Origin: an uncultured Prevotella sp.
GTDB lineage: Bacteria > Bacteroidota > Bacteroidia > Bacteroidales > Bacteroidaceae
Assembly (NCBI GenBank): GCA_900550635.1
Contig: URSZ01000014.1
Coordinates: 1 to 28,447, forward strand
Length of the DNA stretch: 28,447 nt
Direction of reading: 5' to 3'
Positions 21,017 through 28,447 of the stretch are shown in pieces. The notes under the pieces were generated by a model. The model made no database searches and was not told the origin of the DNA. It worked only from the letters and a program-made list of their open reading frames with translations. Both the position numbers and the translations under genes were made by a program. Numbering within the stretch: position 1 is the first letter of the stretch; each line of letters begins with the position of its first letter.

Positions 21017-22411
21017 ATGAAGAAAATTCTTTTAGTTTTAATTGCGGCGGCAGCGCTTTGCCGCGTTTCGGCCCAGCAGGAAGAGAGAGTACCGTCGTGG
21101 GCCAACGAAACGAAAGAACAGAAAGCCGAGCGCATGGCCTGGTGGACGCACGACCGGTTCGGCATGTTCATCCATTGGGGGCTGTACAGCCTGCCCGCAA
21201 GGCACGAGTGGGTAAAGCAGTATGAGAGAATAAGCGACGAAAATTACAACCGCTATTTCGAGTACTTCAATCCCGACCTGTACAACCCCAAGCAGTGGGC
21301 GGCTTATGCAAAGGCGGCCGGCGTAAAGTATATGGTTGTCACCACAAAACACCACGAAGGCTTCTGCATGTGGGACACCAAGTACACCGATTTCAAGGTA
21401 ACGAATACGCCGTATGGCAAAGACCTCATCGGCCCGCTCGTAGAGGCTTTCCGTGCCGAGGGTATCAGGGTAGGCTTCTATTATTCGCTTATCGACTGGC
21501 ACCATCCCGACTTTACATACGACAGGCAGCACCCCAACGGACCGCGCGACCCGAAGGAACGCGCCGAAGCCAACAAAAGCCGCGACATGGACAAGTACCG
21601 CCAGTATATGAAAAACCAGCTCACCGAACTGCTTACGCAATACGGGCAGATTGACGAGCTGTTCCTCGACTTTTCATACCCCGGAAAGGACGGCAAGGGG
21701 CACGAGGACTGGGATTCCGAAGGATTAATCAAGCTGGCGCGCGAGTTGCAGCCGCAGATAATCATAAACAACCGTTCCGACTTGCAGGATACCTCATGGG
21801 GCTGGGATTTCCTCACTCCCGAGCAGTACATTCCCTATGAAGGGCTGAAAATCAACGGCGAGAACGTTCCCTGGGAGATGTGCCAGACGTTCGACGGCCG
21901 GTCGTGGGGCTACAGCCGCGACGGCCAGACGTGGAAATCCGCACGCCAGCTCATCGTAATGCTCATCGAGGCGGTGAGCAAGGGCGGCAACCTGCTGCTC
22001 AACGTAGGTCCTACGGCGCGCGGCGAGTTCGAGCCCCGCGCGGTGGAACGCCTTGAGGCGATAGCCGAGTGGATGAAATACCATTCCCGCTCCATATACG
22101 GGTGCACCCATGCCCCGGCGGGAATCGAGGCGCCAAACAACTGCCTGCTCACCTATAACCCCGAAACCAACCGGCTTTACGTGCATGTGCTCGAATGGCC
22201 GTTCAAATCGCTCCACCTTCCCGGGCTTGAAGGAAAGATAAAGTATGCGCAGCTGCTTAACGACGCTTCCGAGATGACTTACTATTCGCGCACTGCGGCA
22301 AACGCCGGCGAGCATACGGTAGAGATTTCGCGTGCGGGCGACCTTATAATGCCCGTACCCGTAAGGAAGCCCGATGTCGAAGTGCCTGTGATTGAAATTA
22401 TGCTTAAATAG
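21017..22411 (+). CDS. Alpha-L-fucosidase, glycoside hydrolase family 29
   Basis: A 464-residue exported retaining glycosidase expected to remove terminal alpha-L-fucose from host or dietary glycans. The signal peptide MKKILLVLIAAAALCRVSA is cleaved before Q20, so it is periplasmic or secreted. The GH29 catalytic barrel shows WWTHDRFGMFIHWGLYS (42-58), VVTTKHHEGFCMWDT (107-121), GFYYSLIDWHHPDF (153-166) and the nucleophile strand DELFLDFSYP with Asp218 as the probable nucleophile. NGENVPWEMCQTFDGRSWGY and KGGNLLLNVGPTARGEF are further family blocks. The C-terminal part (about 355-464) is a beta domain. It is followed by a GH43 gene after 76 bases, probably in one operon. The exact linkage specificity cannot be told. 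Confidence 0.92.
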   Translation: MKKILLVLIAAAALCRVSAQQEERVPSWANETKEQKAERMAWWTHDRFGMFIHWGLYSLPARHEWVKQYERISDENYNRYFEYFNPDLYNPKQWAAYAKAAGVKYMVVTTKHHEGFCMWDTKYTDFKVTNTPYGKDLIGPLVEAFRAEGIRVGFYYSLIDWHHPDFTYDRQHPNGPRDPKERAEANKSRDMDKYRQYMKNQLTELLTQYGQIDELFLDFSYPGKDGKGHEDWDSEGLIKLARELQPQIIINNRSDLQDTSWGWDFLTPEQYIPYEGLKINGENVPWEMCQTFDGRSWGYSRDGQTWKSARQLIVMLIEAVSKGGNLLLNVGPTARGEFEPRAVERLEAIAEWMKYHSRSIYGCTHAPAGIEAPNNCLLTYNPETNRLYVHVLEWPFKSLHLPGLEGKIKYAQLLNDASEMTYYSRTAANAGEHTVEISRAGDLIMPVPVRKPDVEVPVIEIMLK

Positions 22412-22487
22412 CCGGGCTTCGTGCCGCGTTATATATATAATAATGTGTGGATGGTAAAAAATGTTTGACATAAAAACTCTTTCTGTT

Positions 22488-23570
22488 ATGAAAAGACTGC
22501 TTTATCTTTTGTTGCCGGCCTTGCTGCTGGGCTGCAGCCGGCCTACGTTCAACAACCCGCTCGACGTAAAGTTCGGCGACCCGTTCGTGCTCCGCGCGAG
22601 CGACGGCAGGTTCTACATGTACGGCACGAGCGACGGCATTAACGGCTTCCGTGCCTGCGTGTCCGACGACCTTGTCAACTGGGCCGACGCCGGCGTGGTT
22701 TACAACGGCGACAGTTCGTCGTGGGGCGTCGATTGCTTCTGGGCTCCTGAGGTTTACGAACGGGGTGGCAAGTATTACATGTTTTTCAGCGCCAACTGGC
22801 GCGAGAATCCCACCAACGAGGGCGAGAACTTCCGCATAGGTGTGGCCGTGGCCGATTCGCCCGACGGACCTTTCAAGGATTTGTACGAACGCCCGGTGTT
22901 CGACCCCGGTTATCCCATAATCGACGCCAATGTGCTGTGGGATGACAACGGCCGTGTGTACCTCTACTACTCGCGTTGCTGCTACAAGCACCCGGTGGAG
23001 AGCGAAATATCCGAATGGGCGCGCAACGAAGGTTTGTTCTCGGAGATAGAGGAAAGCTGGGTGTACGGAGTGGAAATGAAACCCGACTTCAGCGGAGTGA
23101 TAGGCGAGCCGGTGGCGTTGCTCACCCCGCCGTCGTCGCTTTCCGACCCGCAGGCCGAGTGGGAAAGCCGTTCGGTAACTTCGGGCGAGGTGAACCGCCG
23201 CTGGACCGAAGGCTCTTTCGCGTTCAAGAAAGACGGCATATATTATATGATGTATTCGGCCAACTTCTTCGGCGGAAAGAACTATGCCGTAGGATATGCC
23301 ACCGCCAAGTCGCCGCTCGGGCCTTTTGCCAAGTCGGCCGACAATCCCGTGCTGCAAAAGAATGTGGAGCAGGGCGGCGATGTAACCGGAACAGGGCATA
23401 ACATGGTGCTCGAGGTGCCCGGCAAGGGTATGTTCTGCGTTTACCATGGCCGCACGTCCAAGACGGGCGACCAGAGGGTAGTGTTTATCGACCGTATGAA
23501 CCTGCTGCCCGGCGGAAGGCTCAAGGTTAACGGGCCGACCACCTCGGCACAGTCAATGCCGCTCAACTGA
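22488..23570 (+). CDS. Glycoside hydrolase family 43 lipoprotein (arabinosidase/xylosidase-type)
   Basis: A 360-residue five-bladed beta-propeller glycosidase. The start at 22488 (MKRLLYLLLPALLLGCSRP) gives a clean lipoprotein signal with Cys16; an in-frame ATG at 22461 would add nine non-signal-like residues. The GH43 triad is visible: general base Asp31 (KFGDPFVLR), pKa-modulating Asp146 (PIIDANVLWDDNG) and general acid Glu241 (RRWTEGSFAFKKDG). Blade motifs include SDDLVNWADAG, FWAPEVYERGGKYYMFFSA and TGTGHNMVLEVPGKGMFCVY. GH43 enzymes cleave arabinose, xylose or galactose linkages; the subfamily is not clear. Pairing with a GH29 fucosidase suggests one branched glycan as substrate, which is inference. 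A 42-bp palindrome downstream probably terminates it. Confidence 0.88.
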   Translation: MKRLLYLLLPALLLGCSRPTFNNPLDVKFGDPFVLRASDGRFYMYGTSDGINGFRACVSDDLVNWADAGVVYNGDSSSWGVDCFWAPEVYERGGKYYMFFSANWRENPTNEGENFRIGVAVADSPDGPFKDLYERPVFDPGYPIIDANVLWDDNGRVYLYYSRCCYKHPVESEISEWARNEGLFSEIEESWVYGVEMKPDFSGVIGEPVALLTPPSSLSDPQAEWESRSVTSGEVNRRWTEGSFAFKKDGIYYMMYSANFFGGKNYAVGYATAKSPLGPFAKSADNPVLQKNVEQGGDVTGTGHNMVLEVPGKGMFCVYHGRTSKTGDQRVVFIDRMNLLPGGRLKVNGPTTSAQSMPLN

Positions 23571-23658
23571 CGCAGCGGCAGATTAAACAGAAGGCTGCCG
23601 GCAAGCATACTCCGTACCGGAAAGCATGCCGTGCAGTGCCTCCCGAACGCCCCGGAAA

Positions 23659-23730
23659 ATTAGTGGCTCGGATTTTAAAATTAGTGGCTCGGATTTCGAA
23701 ATCCGAGCCACTAATTTTTTTCTGCTCCTG
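23659..23730 (-). repeat. 3 x 21-bp repeat element H with a different core
   Basis: It has the same architecture as elements C-G: a GGAGCAGAAAAAA leader (minus strand, 23728-23716) and three units at 21-bp spacing (plus-strand starts 23659, 23680, 23701). The core is ATTAGTGGCTCGGAT, unrelated to ATGTCNGACAT. Two units run one way and one is inverted. Confidence 0.85.
23677..23722 (+). terminator. 42-bp palindrome with T-run; probable terminator after GH43
   Basis: A perfect palindrome of 21-base arms runs from 23677 to 23718, centred on TTTCGAAA, and its right arm ends in a run of Ts (23715-23721). It is embedded in element H, 107 bases after the GH43 stop. It could terminate from either side. 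Confidence 0.7.
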
Positions 23731-23984
23731 AAGAAAAATTCCGGTTAAGGAATTTTCGGGCGACAAGCTCCGATTTTGCTCAAAGGTTAACGAGTGTAAA
23801 TGTTAAAATTGCCCTTACGGCGCAAAAATCAGCCGGAATTGTTAACGTGAGAAATCTTAAATGAAAGATTTTTGTTAATTAGACGTATTAAGTTATCGAT
23901 ATGGCAATTTAAACAAAAGGCAAATATTAAACAGCAAATCAAATCGTGCAACTATGTCGTAAAAATGAACTTAAAATATGTGGA

Positions 23985-24130
23985 ACCGTGCTAAAGCCCC
24001 GGGCTTCATAACGCGGGTACACATTATTATATATAGGGAGTGCGGCGGCTATCAGGCCGGAGCGGCACAGCCCGCACGGACTACGGTTCAAACCTCGCGA
24101 ATTTGTGCAGTCAGGCAGTGCGGCGAGAAA
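23985..24130. other. G+C-rich structured island in an A+T-rich spacer
   Basis: It contains the palindrome AAGCCCCGGGCTT (23994-24006) and a stem GTGCGG(cg)GCT (24040-24050) pairing with AGCCCGCAC (24069-24077), with AGTGCGGCG occurring again near 24117. No coding features are convincing. It could be a small RNA, a decayed mobile repeat or a regulatory structure; I do not recognise it. Confidence 0.35.
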
Positions 24131-24271
24131 ATAAAGGATATTAGTATAAAAAGAAGGCAAGGATACATTATATTTAACAAAAAAATAGTAATTTGGCGTT
24201 CGTAAACGAATTGATTGGAAAGTGAAGCTGCCAACTTCCACTTGAAAAAAAGAAAAAAAACGAAAGAAAAG

Positions 24272-24302
24272 TTTGCAGATAGTAAAAAAACGTGTACTTT
24301 TG
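24272..24302 (+). promoter_or_regulatory. Promoter of the fasciclin-SusC operon
   Basis: TTTG (24272-24275), exactly 19 bp, then TACTTTTG (24295-24302), a full consensus match. Predicted start is near 24307, about 218 nt upstream of the ATG. Confidence 0.8.
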
Positions 24303-24306
24303 AGGG

Positions 24307-24333
24307 TCTACTATCCCATATTGTGGGTAGAGA
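24307..24333 (+). other. Stem-loop at the predicted 5' end of the fasciclin-SusC mRNA
   Basis: TCT, CTA and CCCA (24307-24318, with bulges at 24310 and 24314) pair with TGGG, TAG and AGA (24324-24333) around a 5-base loop. Because it starts at the predicted +1, it could protect the transcript's 5' end. Confidence 0.5.
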
Positions 24334-24524
24334 GTAAATGAAAAATAACTAAAGAATTAATAATTAATAGTTTGAAAATGCCACGTTAAAGGGAACACGT
24401 GCGAGATTATTACGCCTTAATGGCGGAAACAGGCGTCCGGCGGCCTTTCCGCACTGCATGCCGGCTGGAAAAGATACATAAAAAGTATAACGAATAAATA
24501 TAAACAAACAAAAGGATAAATTTA

Positions 24525-27494
24525 ATGTGTATGAAAAACCGTTTAATTAAAAGAAGTAGAAAGTGGCTCGCTGCCATGTGTATACTGTCGATGTGCGGAT
24601 TTACGTACTCTTGTTCCGATGATTATGATTTGCCCGACAAGAAGCCGGATTGGCTTGGCGCGAGCATTTACTCGTATCTGAAGAGCGAAGGGAATTACAA
24701 GAATACCGTGCGTCTAATTGATGACATCGGCACGCAGACCGGCTCGGACCTCCAGGAAGTGCTGAACCGTACCGGCAGTAGAACGTTGTTCGTTGCTGAA
24801 TTTTACAAAGGCAACGAGTGGGGCGTAACAAAATACGAAGACCTTACGTTGGCCATGAAACAACTGTTGCTCGGCTCGTCAATGCTCAACAACGCTTACC
24901 TGCTTGAGATGATGACGAACATAAGCACCGGCGGCGGTATCTCGAAAAACCAATGTCTGCGTCAAGCGACATCGGCTTCGGCTACCGACTCCATTCCTTA
25001 TTTCTCGTGGTCGAGCGGCGATATACCGCAAACCCTTAACGAGGATACCGAGGAACCGGACATCGATTACTGGAAACGTTTCCGCACACAGGAAAAAGGC
25101 GGCCTTTGGCTCGCTCTCGACGGAACGACTCCCCTGATGACCCACTTCATAGCAGGACAGATGGGCGAGGCTAACATTACCGACGACGACTTCAAGGTGT
25201 TCGCAGGAACGGAACGCGAGGCAACCGATGCTCACATTTACGCAAGCAAGGTTATAGGCCAGGACCAGACCTGCCTTAACGGTTATGTAAACAAACTCGA
25301 CCGCGTGCTTATCTCTCCGTCGAATATGGCAGAAATGATACGCACCAACGGAAAGACTGATATATTCAGCCATATACTCGACCGTTTTTCTGCACCTTAT
25401 TATAATGCAACCCTTACCAACAGCCACGCGCAGTTGACCGGTATACGCGACTCCGTGTTCGAGAAACGCTACATGGCGTCACGCTCGAAGAACGGCGAAG
25501 CTCTTCTTACCGACCCCTACGGCAATACATTCCAGTATCCTCTTGAATACGACCCGGGATGGAACCAGTATTATCCCGACGGCCAGACACTGGAAACCGA
25601 CATGGGTGCAATGTTCGTTCCTTCTGACGACGTGCTGGCTGCATACTTCCTTCCGGGCGGTGCCGGCGAATTCCTCATGGAGGCATACGCAAAGAAAGAC
25701 AACACACGTGAGAATCTCATATATAATATAGACCAGATTCCTCTCCGTGTTATCCAGGCGTTTGTAATGAACCTTATGAAGACTTCGTTCATAGGTACCG
25801 TTCCCAGCAAGTACATAACCATTATGAACGACGCCAAGGATCCTATGTTCGGTACGCTCGATGGCGGCGTTGAAGGCTTCAAGGCTACAATCGATACAAC
25901 ACTTTTGGCAAACAACGGTGCCGTATATATAATGAATCAGCTGTTCGCTCCTGCAAAATATGCAGCCGTATCGTCTCCGGCTCTTGTAGGTAGGGATATG
26001 AAGATTTTCAACTGGGCTATCTCGGCCGACGACAGCTATATCACCAACCCGAACTCGGCTCCTCTGAACGCATTCTTCAGCTACTACCTTTTGGCAATGA
26101 GCTCGCGCTTCAGTTTCTTAGTTCCTACCGACGAAGCTCTTGGAACTTATTATGACGAGGCTTCCAGCCAGAGCCAGCAGCCCCGCGTTTTGTCGTTCTA
26201 CTACAGTACGCGTCTGCAAGACCGTGCAGCGCCTGTAAAGGCACGCGCTTACAGTTGGGACCCGGTTACCAACGAAATCGGTAACTCTGTTCCCGGTACT
26301 ATATCTGCCTCGATTATCAACAACCGTCTGAAAGACCTTTTGGATTCGCACATTATAGTTCACTCCGACGCTGAGTCTGCAACGGGCTTCGGCAGCTTGA
26401 ACCAGTACTACGTAACCAAAGGCGGTAGTGCAGTGAAGATTTCCAACACCACCGACGGCCGCCTCACCAGCGACTTCGACCAGACAAGCACCGGCTTCTA
26501 CGTACAGGGCGGCTTCCAGATAGACAACGACTCGCTCATCAACGTTATCCGTACCTACGACCGCCGCCAGGAAACCACCGGCTACGGTAACGGTATGACC
26601 TATGTAATCGACCGTCCTATCCAGACTACGATGAAGTCTGTTTACAGCGTGCTTGCCGACGGAGCTGAGGCTTCGCCTTTCTACCAGTTCTTCAACCTTT
26701 GCCAAATCGACGCCGACATCCTTGACCGCGCCGGTCTTGCCGACAGCGTTGACAACGACGAGGTAGAGTCTGAATTGGAGAAATACACCATATTCACTTC
26801 TTCGCAGAACGGTCTTACCGATAACGTTCGATTCTTCAATACCTTCCGTTACACAGTATATGTTCCTACGAACGAGGCTATACAGGAAGCGTTCAACCAG
26901 GGACTTCCCACATGGGATGAGATTACGGAAGTAATCACCAGCGGCGAGGCCGAGGTTAACGCAGCAACCGAAGCAGGACGTCCCGAATCGGAGATACTCG
27001 ATATTACCCGCAGGTACAAATTAAAGGCTCAGGCTATGATTACCTGCCTTGTGAACTTCTTGAAATACCACTTCCAGGATAATTCAATATTTGCAGACCA
27101 TGCTGCAATAGAGCCTACCAAATACGAAACGGCCTGCATTAACGACTCTACCAACCGTTACCGTTCGGTTCAGGTTTCGTCTACAGGCAACGGAACCCTC
27201 TTCGTAAGGTCGGTTTACGGCACTAATGCTACCGACGGTTCCGACATCCTCGGCCCGCAGCGTACTGTGGTAGACGACGAGAGCCGCAAGAACATCCTGA
27301 CTCGCGACTACACTTTAAGTACAATAGCAACCAGTGCTAATAACGCCACTATAGAAACGTCATCTTACGCAGTGGTTCACCAGATTGACGGTGTATTGAA
27401 TTTCAAAGAGCTCGACGGCGGCCGGTATGATACCGATTGGGCTACAACAGCCGCAGCCAAGAGGTTCCTGGCCAAATATCGTATCAAGGAATAA
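24525..27494 (+). CDS. Large multi-FAS1 fasciclin surface lipoprotein (SusC-linked)
   Basis: A 989-residue lipoprotein. The lipobox is FTYSC (Cys30) followed by SDDYDLPD, fitting surface export. Its start may be the ATG at 24525 or the one at 24531 (MKNRLIKRSRKW), which gives an equally good signal. I can make out about four FAS1-like units: one near 45-275 (SIYSYLKSEGNYKNTVRLID); one near 285-490 (DIFSHILDRF, GAMFVPSDDVLAAYFLP); one near 490-700 (FFSYYLLAMSSRFSFLVPTD, GMTYVIDRPIQTT); and one near 705-975 (SVYSVLADGA, YTVYVPTNEAIQEAF, SSYAVVHQIDGVLNF). It sits 11 bases upstream of a SusC-like receptor, so the two are co-transcribed and it may act as the receptor's surface partner. The ligand is unknown. 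Confidence 0.85.
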   Translation: MCMKNRLIKRSRKWLAAMCILSMCGFTYSCSDDYDLPDKKPDWLGASIYSYLKSEGNYKNTVRLIDDIGTQTGSDLQEVLNRTGSRTLFVAEFYKGNEWGVTKYEDLTLAMKQLLLGSSMLNNAYLLEMMTNISTGGGISKNQCLRQATSASATDSIPYFSWSSGDIPQTLNEDTEEPDIDYWKRFRTQEKGGLWLALDGTTPLMTHFIAGQMGEANITDDDFKVFAGTEREATDAHIYASKVIGQDQTCLNGYVNKLDRVLISPSNMAEMIRTNGKTDIFSHILDRFSAPYYNATLTNSHAQLTGIRDSVFEKRYMASRSKNGEALLTDPYGNTFQYPLEYDPGWNQYYPDGQTLETDMGAMFVPSDDVLAAYFLPGGAGEFLMEAYAKKDNTRENLIYNIDQIPLRVIQAFVMNLMKTSFIGTVPSKYITIMNDAKDPMFGTLDGGVEGFKATIDTTLLANNGAVYIMNQLFAPAKYAAVSSPALVGRDMKIFNWAISADDSYITNPNSAPLNAFFSYYLLAMSSRFSFLVPTDEALGTYYDEASSQSQQPRVLSFYYSTRLQDRAAPVKARAYSWDPVTNEIGNSVPGTISASIINNRLKDLLDSHIIVHSDAESATGFGSLNQYYVTKGGSAVKISNTTDGRLTSDFDQTSTGFYVQGGFQIDNDSLINVIRTYDRRQETTGYGNGMTYVIDRPIQTTMKSVYSVLADGAEASPFYQFFNLCQIDADILDRAGLADSVDNDEVESELEKYTIFTSSQNGLTDNVRFFNTFRYTVYVPTNEAIQEAFNQGLPTWDEITEVITSGEAEVNAATEAGRPESEILDITRRYKLKAQAMITCLVNFLKYHFQDNSIFADHAAIEPTKYETACINDSTNRYRSVQVSSTGNGTLFVRSVYGTNATDGSDILGPQRTVVDDESRKNILTRDYTLSTIATSANNATIETSSYAVVHQIDGVLNFKELDGGRYDTDWATTAAAKRFLAKYRIKE

Positions 27495-27505
27495 AAATTA
27501 ATACT

Positions 27506-28447
27506 ATGAATAAGATAAAATATTTATTGCTCATTGCGATGTGCTTATGCCTTTCGTCGGTTGCGGCACAAGATCGTATTTCCGGGCATGTATGGAATCG
27601 TACCGATGGGCCGGTGATGATGGCGAATGTGGTTGAGCTCGACCAGAACAACCGTATCGTTGAAGCTACCACTACCGATATTAACGGTAACTTCTCCATG
27701 CCTATTAAAAACAGGAAAGACAGACTGCAGATTTCTTACGTAGGATACCAGACTCACACGCAGGTGATAGGCGACAGCAAGGTGTTCCGTATAGAAATGC
27801 GCAGTAGAACCCAGCTGAAAGGCGTTACGGTAAAAGCCCAGCAAAGGGTAAAGACCAACGGCCTTACCATACCGGCAAAAGAAGTGTCGGTTGCTACCCA
27901 GACCCTGAACATGGACGAAATGAAAGGTCTCTCGTTCGAGACGGCCGACCAGGCTCTGCAGGGACAGATTGCAGGTTTGGACATTGTGATGAATTCAGGT
28001 AACCTCGGTTCCGGTACAACAATGCGTTTGCGTGGTGTCACCACCATTAACGGTGACCAGGAGCCTTTGATTGTTGTAGACGGCAACGTACTCGACAATT
28101 ATAATACTACCGACATCGACCTCCAGGATATGGACAACAGCGAGCAGTTCGCGCGCTTGCTCTCAGTCAACCCTGAAGACATCCAGAGCATAGACGTCTT
28201 GAAAGACGCAGCAGCAACGGCAATCTGGGGTTCGCGCGGTGCTAACGGTGTTATCGAAATTAAGACCCGTCGCGGACGCCGCGGTAAGACACGTATCGAC
28301 TTCTCGTACCGCTTTACCGGCTCTTGGCAGCCTAAGGGTATGAAGATGTTGAACGGTGACGAGTACACCATGATGTTGAAGGAGGCATACTTCAATCCTG
28401 CGCAGAGCAGCGTTGCCTCAGACATAGTTGAAATCTCGTATGACGAT
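27506..28447 (+). CDS. SusC/RagA-family TonB-linked outer membrane protein (5' part)
   Basis: The first 314 codons, open to the window end. A signal peptide (MNKIKYLLLIAMCLCLSSVAA, cleaved near AQ/DR) is followed by a carboxypeptidase-regulatory-like domain (about 22-100: ISGHVWNRTDGPVMMANVVE, TTDINGNFSMPI, LQISYVGYQT) typical of SusC proteins. The TonB plug domain then follows (about 130-275: ETADQALQGQIAGLDIVMNS, LRGVTTINGDQEPLIVVDGN, SIDVLKDAAATAIWGSRGAN, GVIEIKTRRG), and the barrel starts near residue 280. SusC proteins import glycans or peptides across the outer membrane with a SusD lipoprotein lid. A SusD gene would be expected next, outside the window. The 11-base gap after the multi-FAS1 gene indicates one operon. 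Confidence 0.95.
   Translation, partial: MNKIKYLLLIAMCLCLSSVAAQDRISGHVWNRTDGPVMMANVVELDQNNRIVEATTTDINGNFSMPIKNRKDRLQISYVGYQTHTQVIGDSKVFRIEMRSRTQLKGVTVKAQQRVKTNGLTIPAKEVSVATQTLNMDEMKGLSFETADQALQGQIAGLDIVMNSGNLGSGTTMRLRGVTTINGDQEPLIVVDGNVLDNYNTTDIDLQDMDNSEQFARLLSVNPEDIQSIDVLKDAAATAIWGSRGANGVIEIKTRRGRRGKTRIDFSYRFTGSWQPKGMKMLNGDEYTMMLKEAYFNPAQSSVASDIVEISYDD

Larger units (their letters stand above)
23571..24524. other. Long intergenic region before the fasciclin-SusC operon
   Basis: This 954-bp region is mostly A+T-rich. It holds element H (23659-23730), a small stem AAATCTT/AAGATTT with a T-run (about 23853-23875), a G+C-rich island (23985-24130), the operon promoter (24272-24302) and a leader of about 220 nt. 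The only open frame of note, 23939-24241 on the minus strand, has no recognisable protein features. Confidence 0.6.

Noticed and set aside
23939..24241. 100-residue minus-strand open frame in the long spacer
   Set aside because: No recognisable motif or signal, no good promoter, and it spans a structured G+C-rich island and A+T-rich DNA; treated as non-coding.

Overview
The window looks like a chromosomal segment of a Bacteroidales (Bacteroidota) bacterium. The evidence is: a truncated SusC/RagA-type TonB-linked receptor; several lipoproteins with Cys-Ser-Asp-acidic N-termini, as in surface-exposed Bacteroidota lipoproteins; families largely confined to this phylum (DUF4294, bacterial GH3-like, fasciclin lipoproteins); an acpP-fabF-rnc operon; almost no Shine-Dalgarno sequences; and repeated promoters of the Bacteroides form TTTG-N19/20-TAnnTTTG. 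I cannot fix the genus. No tRNA, rRNA, CRISPR array or transposase was seen.

Layout. 1-1165 (minus): a lipid A acyltransferase start and a GT9 glycosyltransferase (envelope glycolipid). 1281-2530: a KilA-N gene lying between two nearly identical 90-bp direct repeats. 2687-3304 (plus): DUF4294. 3412-7714 (minus): operon GH3-like / Ig-like lipoprotein / DUF3108. 8161-10771 (minus): operon acpP-fabF-rnc. 11455-15573 (plus): ahcY, then a YfhO-family membrane protein. 15966-20634 (plus): two tandem paralogous fasciclin lipoproteins. 21017-23570 (plus): secreted GH29 and lipoprotein GH43 glycosidases. 24525 to the end (plus): a large fasciclin lipoprotein followed by the SusC-like receptor, which runs off the window. 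The right half is an outer-membrane and glycan-use region; the left half is mostly housekeeping and envelope genes.

The main unexplained signal is a family of short intergenic elements. Each is three tandem 21-bp units. Seven carry the dyad core ATGTCNGACAT followed by an A/T-rich TTTnAA linker, most with a GGAGCA..AAAAA leader on one side. They occur at 1281-1370, 2441-2530, 7985-8066, 11084-11163, 15710-15780, 18093-18171 and 20805-20883. An eighth (23659-23730) keeps the leader, the 3 x 21-bp period and the linker but has a completely different core. Every intergenic gap upstream of a transcription unit holds exactly one element, so each of about ten inferred units has one on its 5' side; the single convergent gap has none. 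Their function is unknown to me. Candidate roles are protein-binding dyads, insulators or terminators, or a domesticated mobile repeat. All assignments come from reading the sequence; no database search was run.
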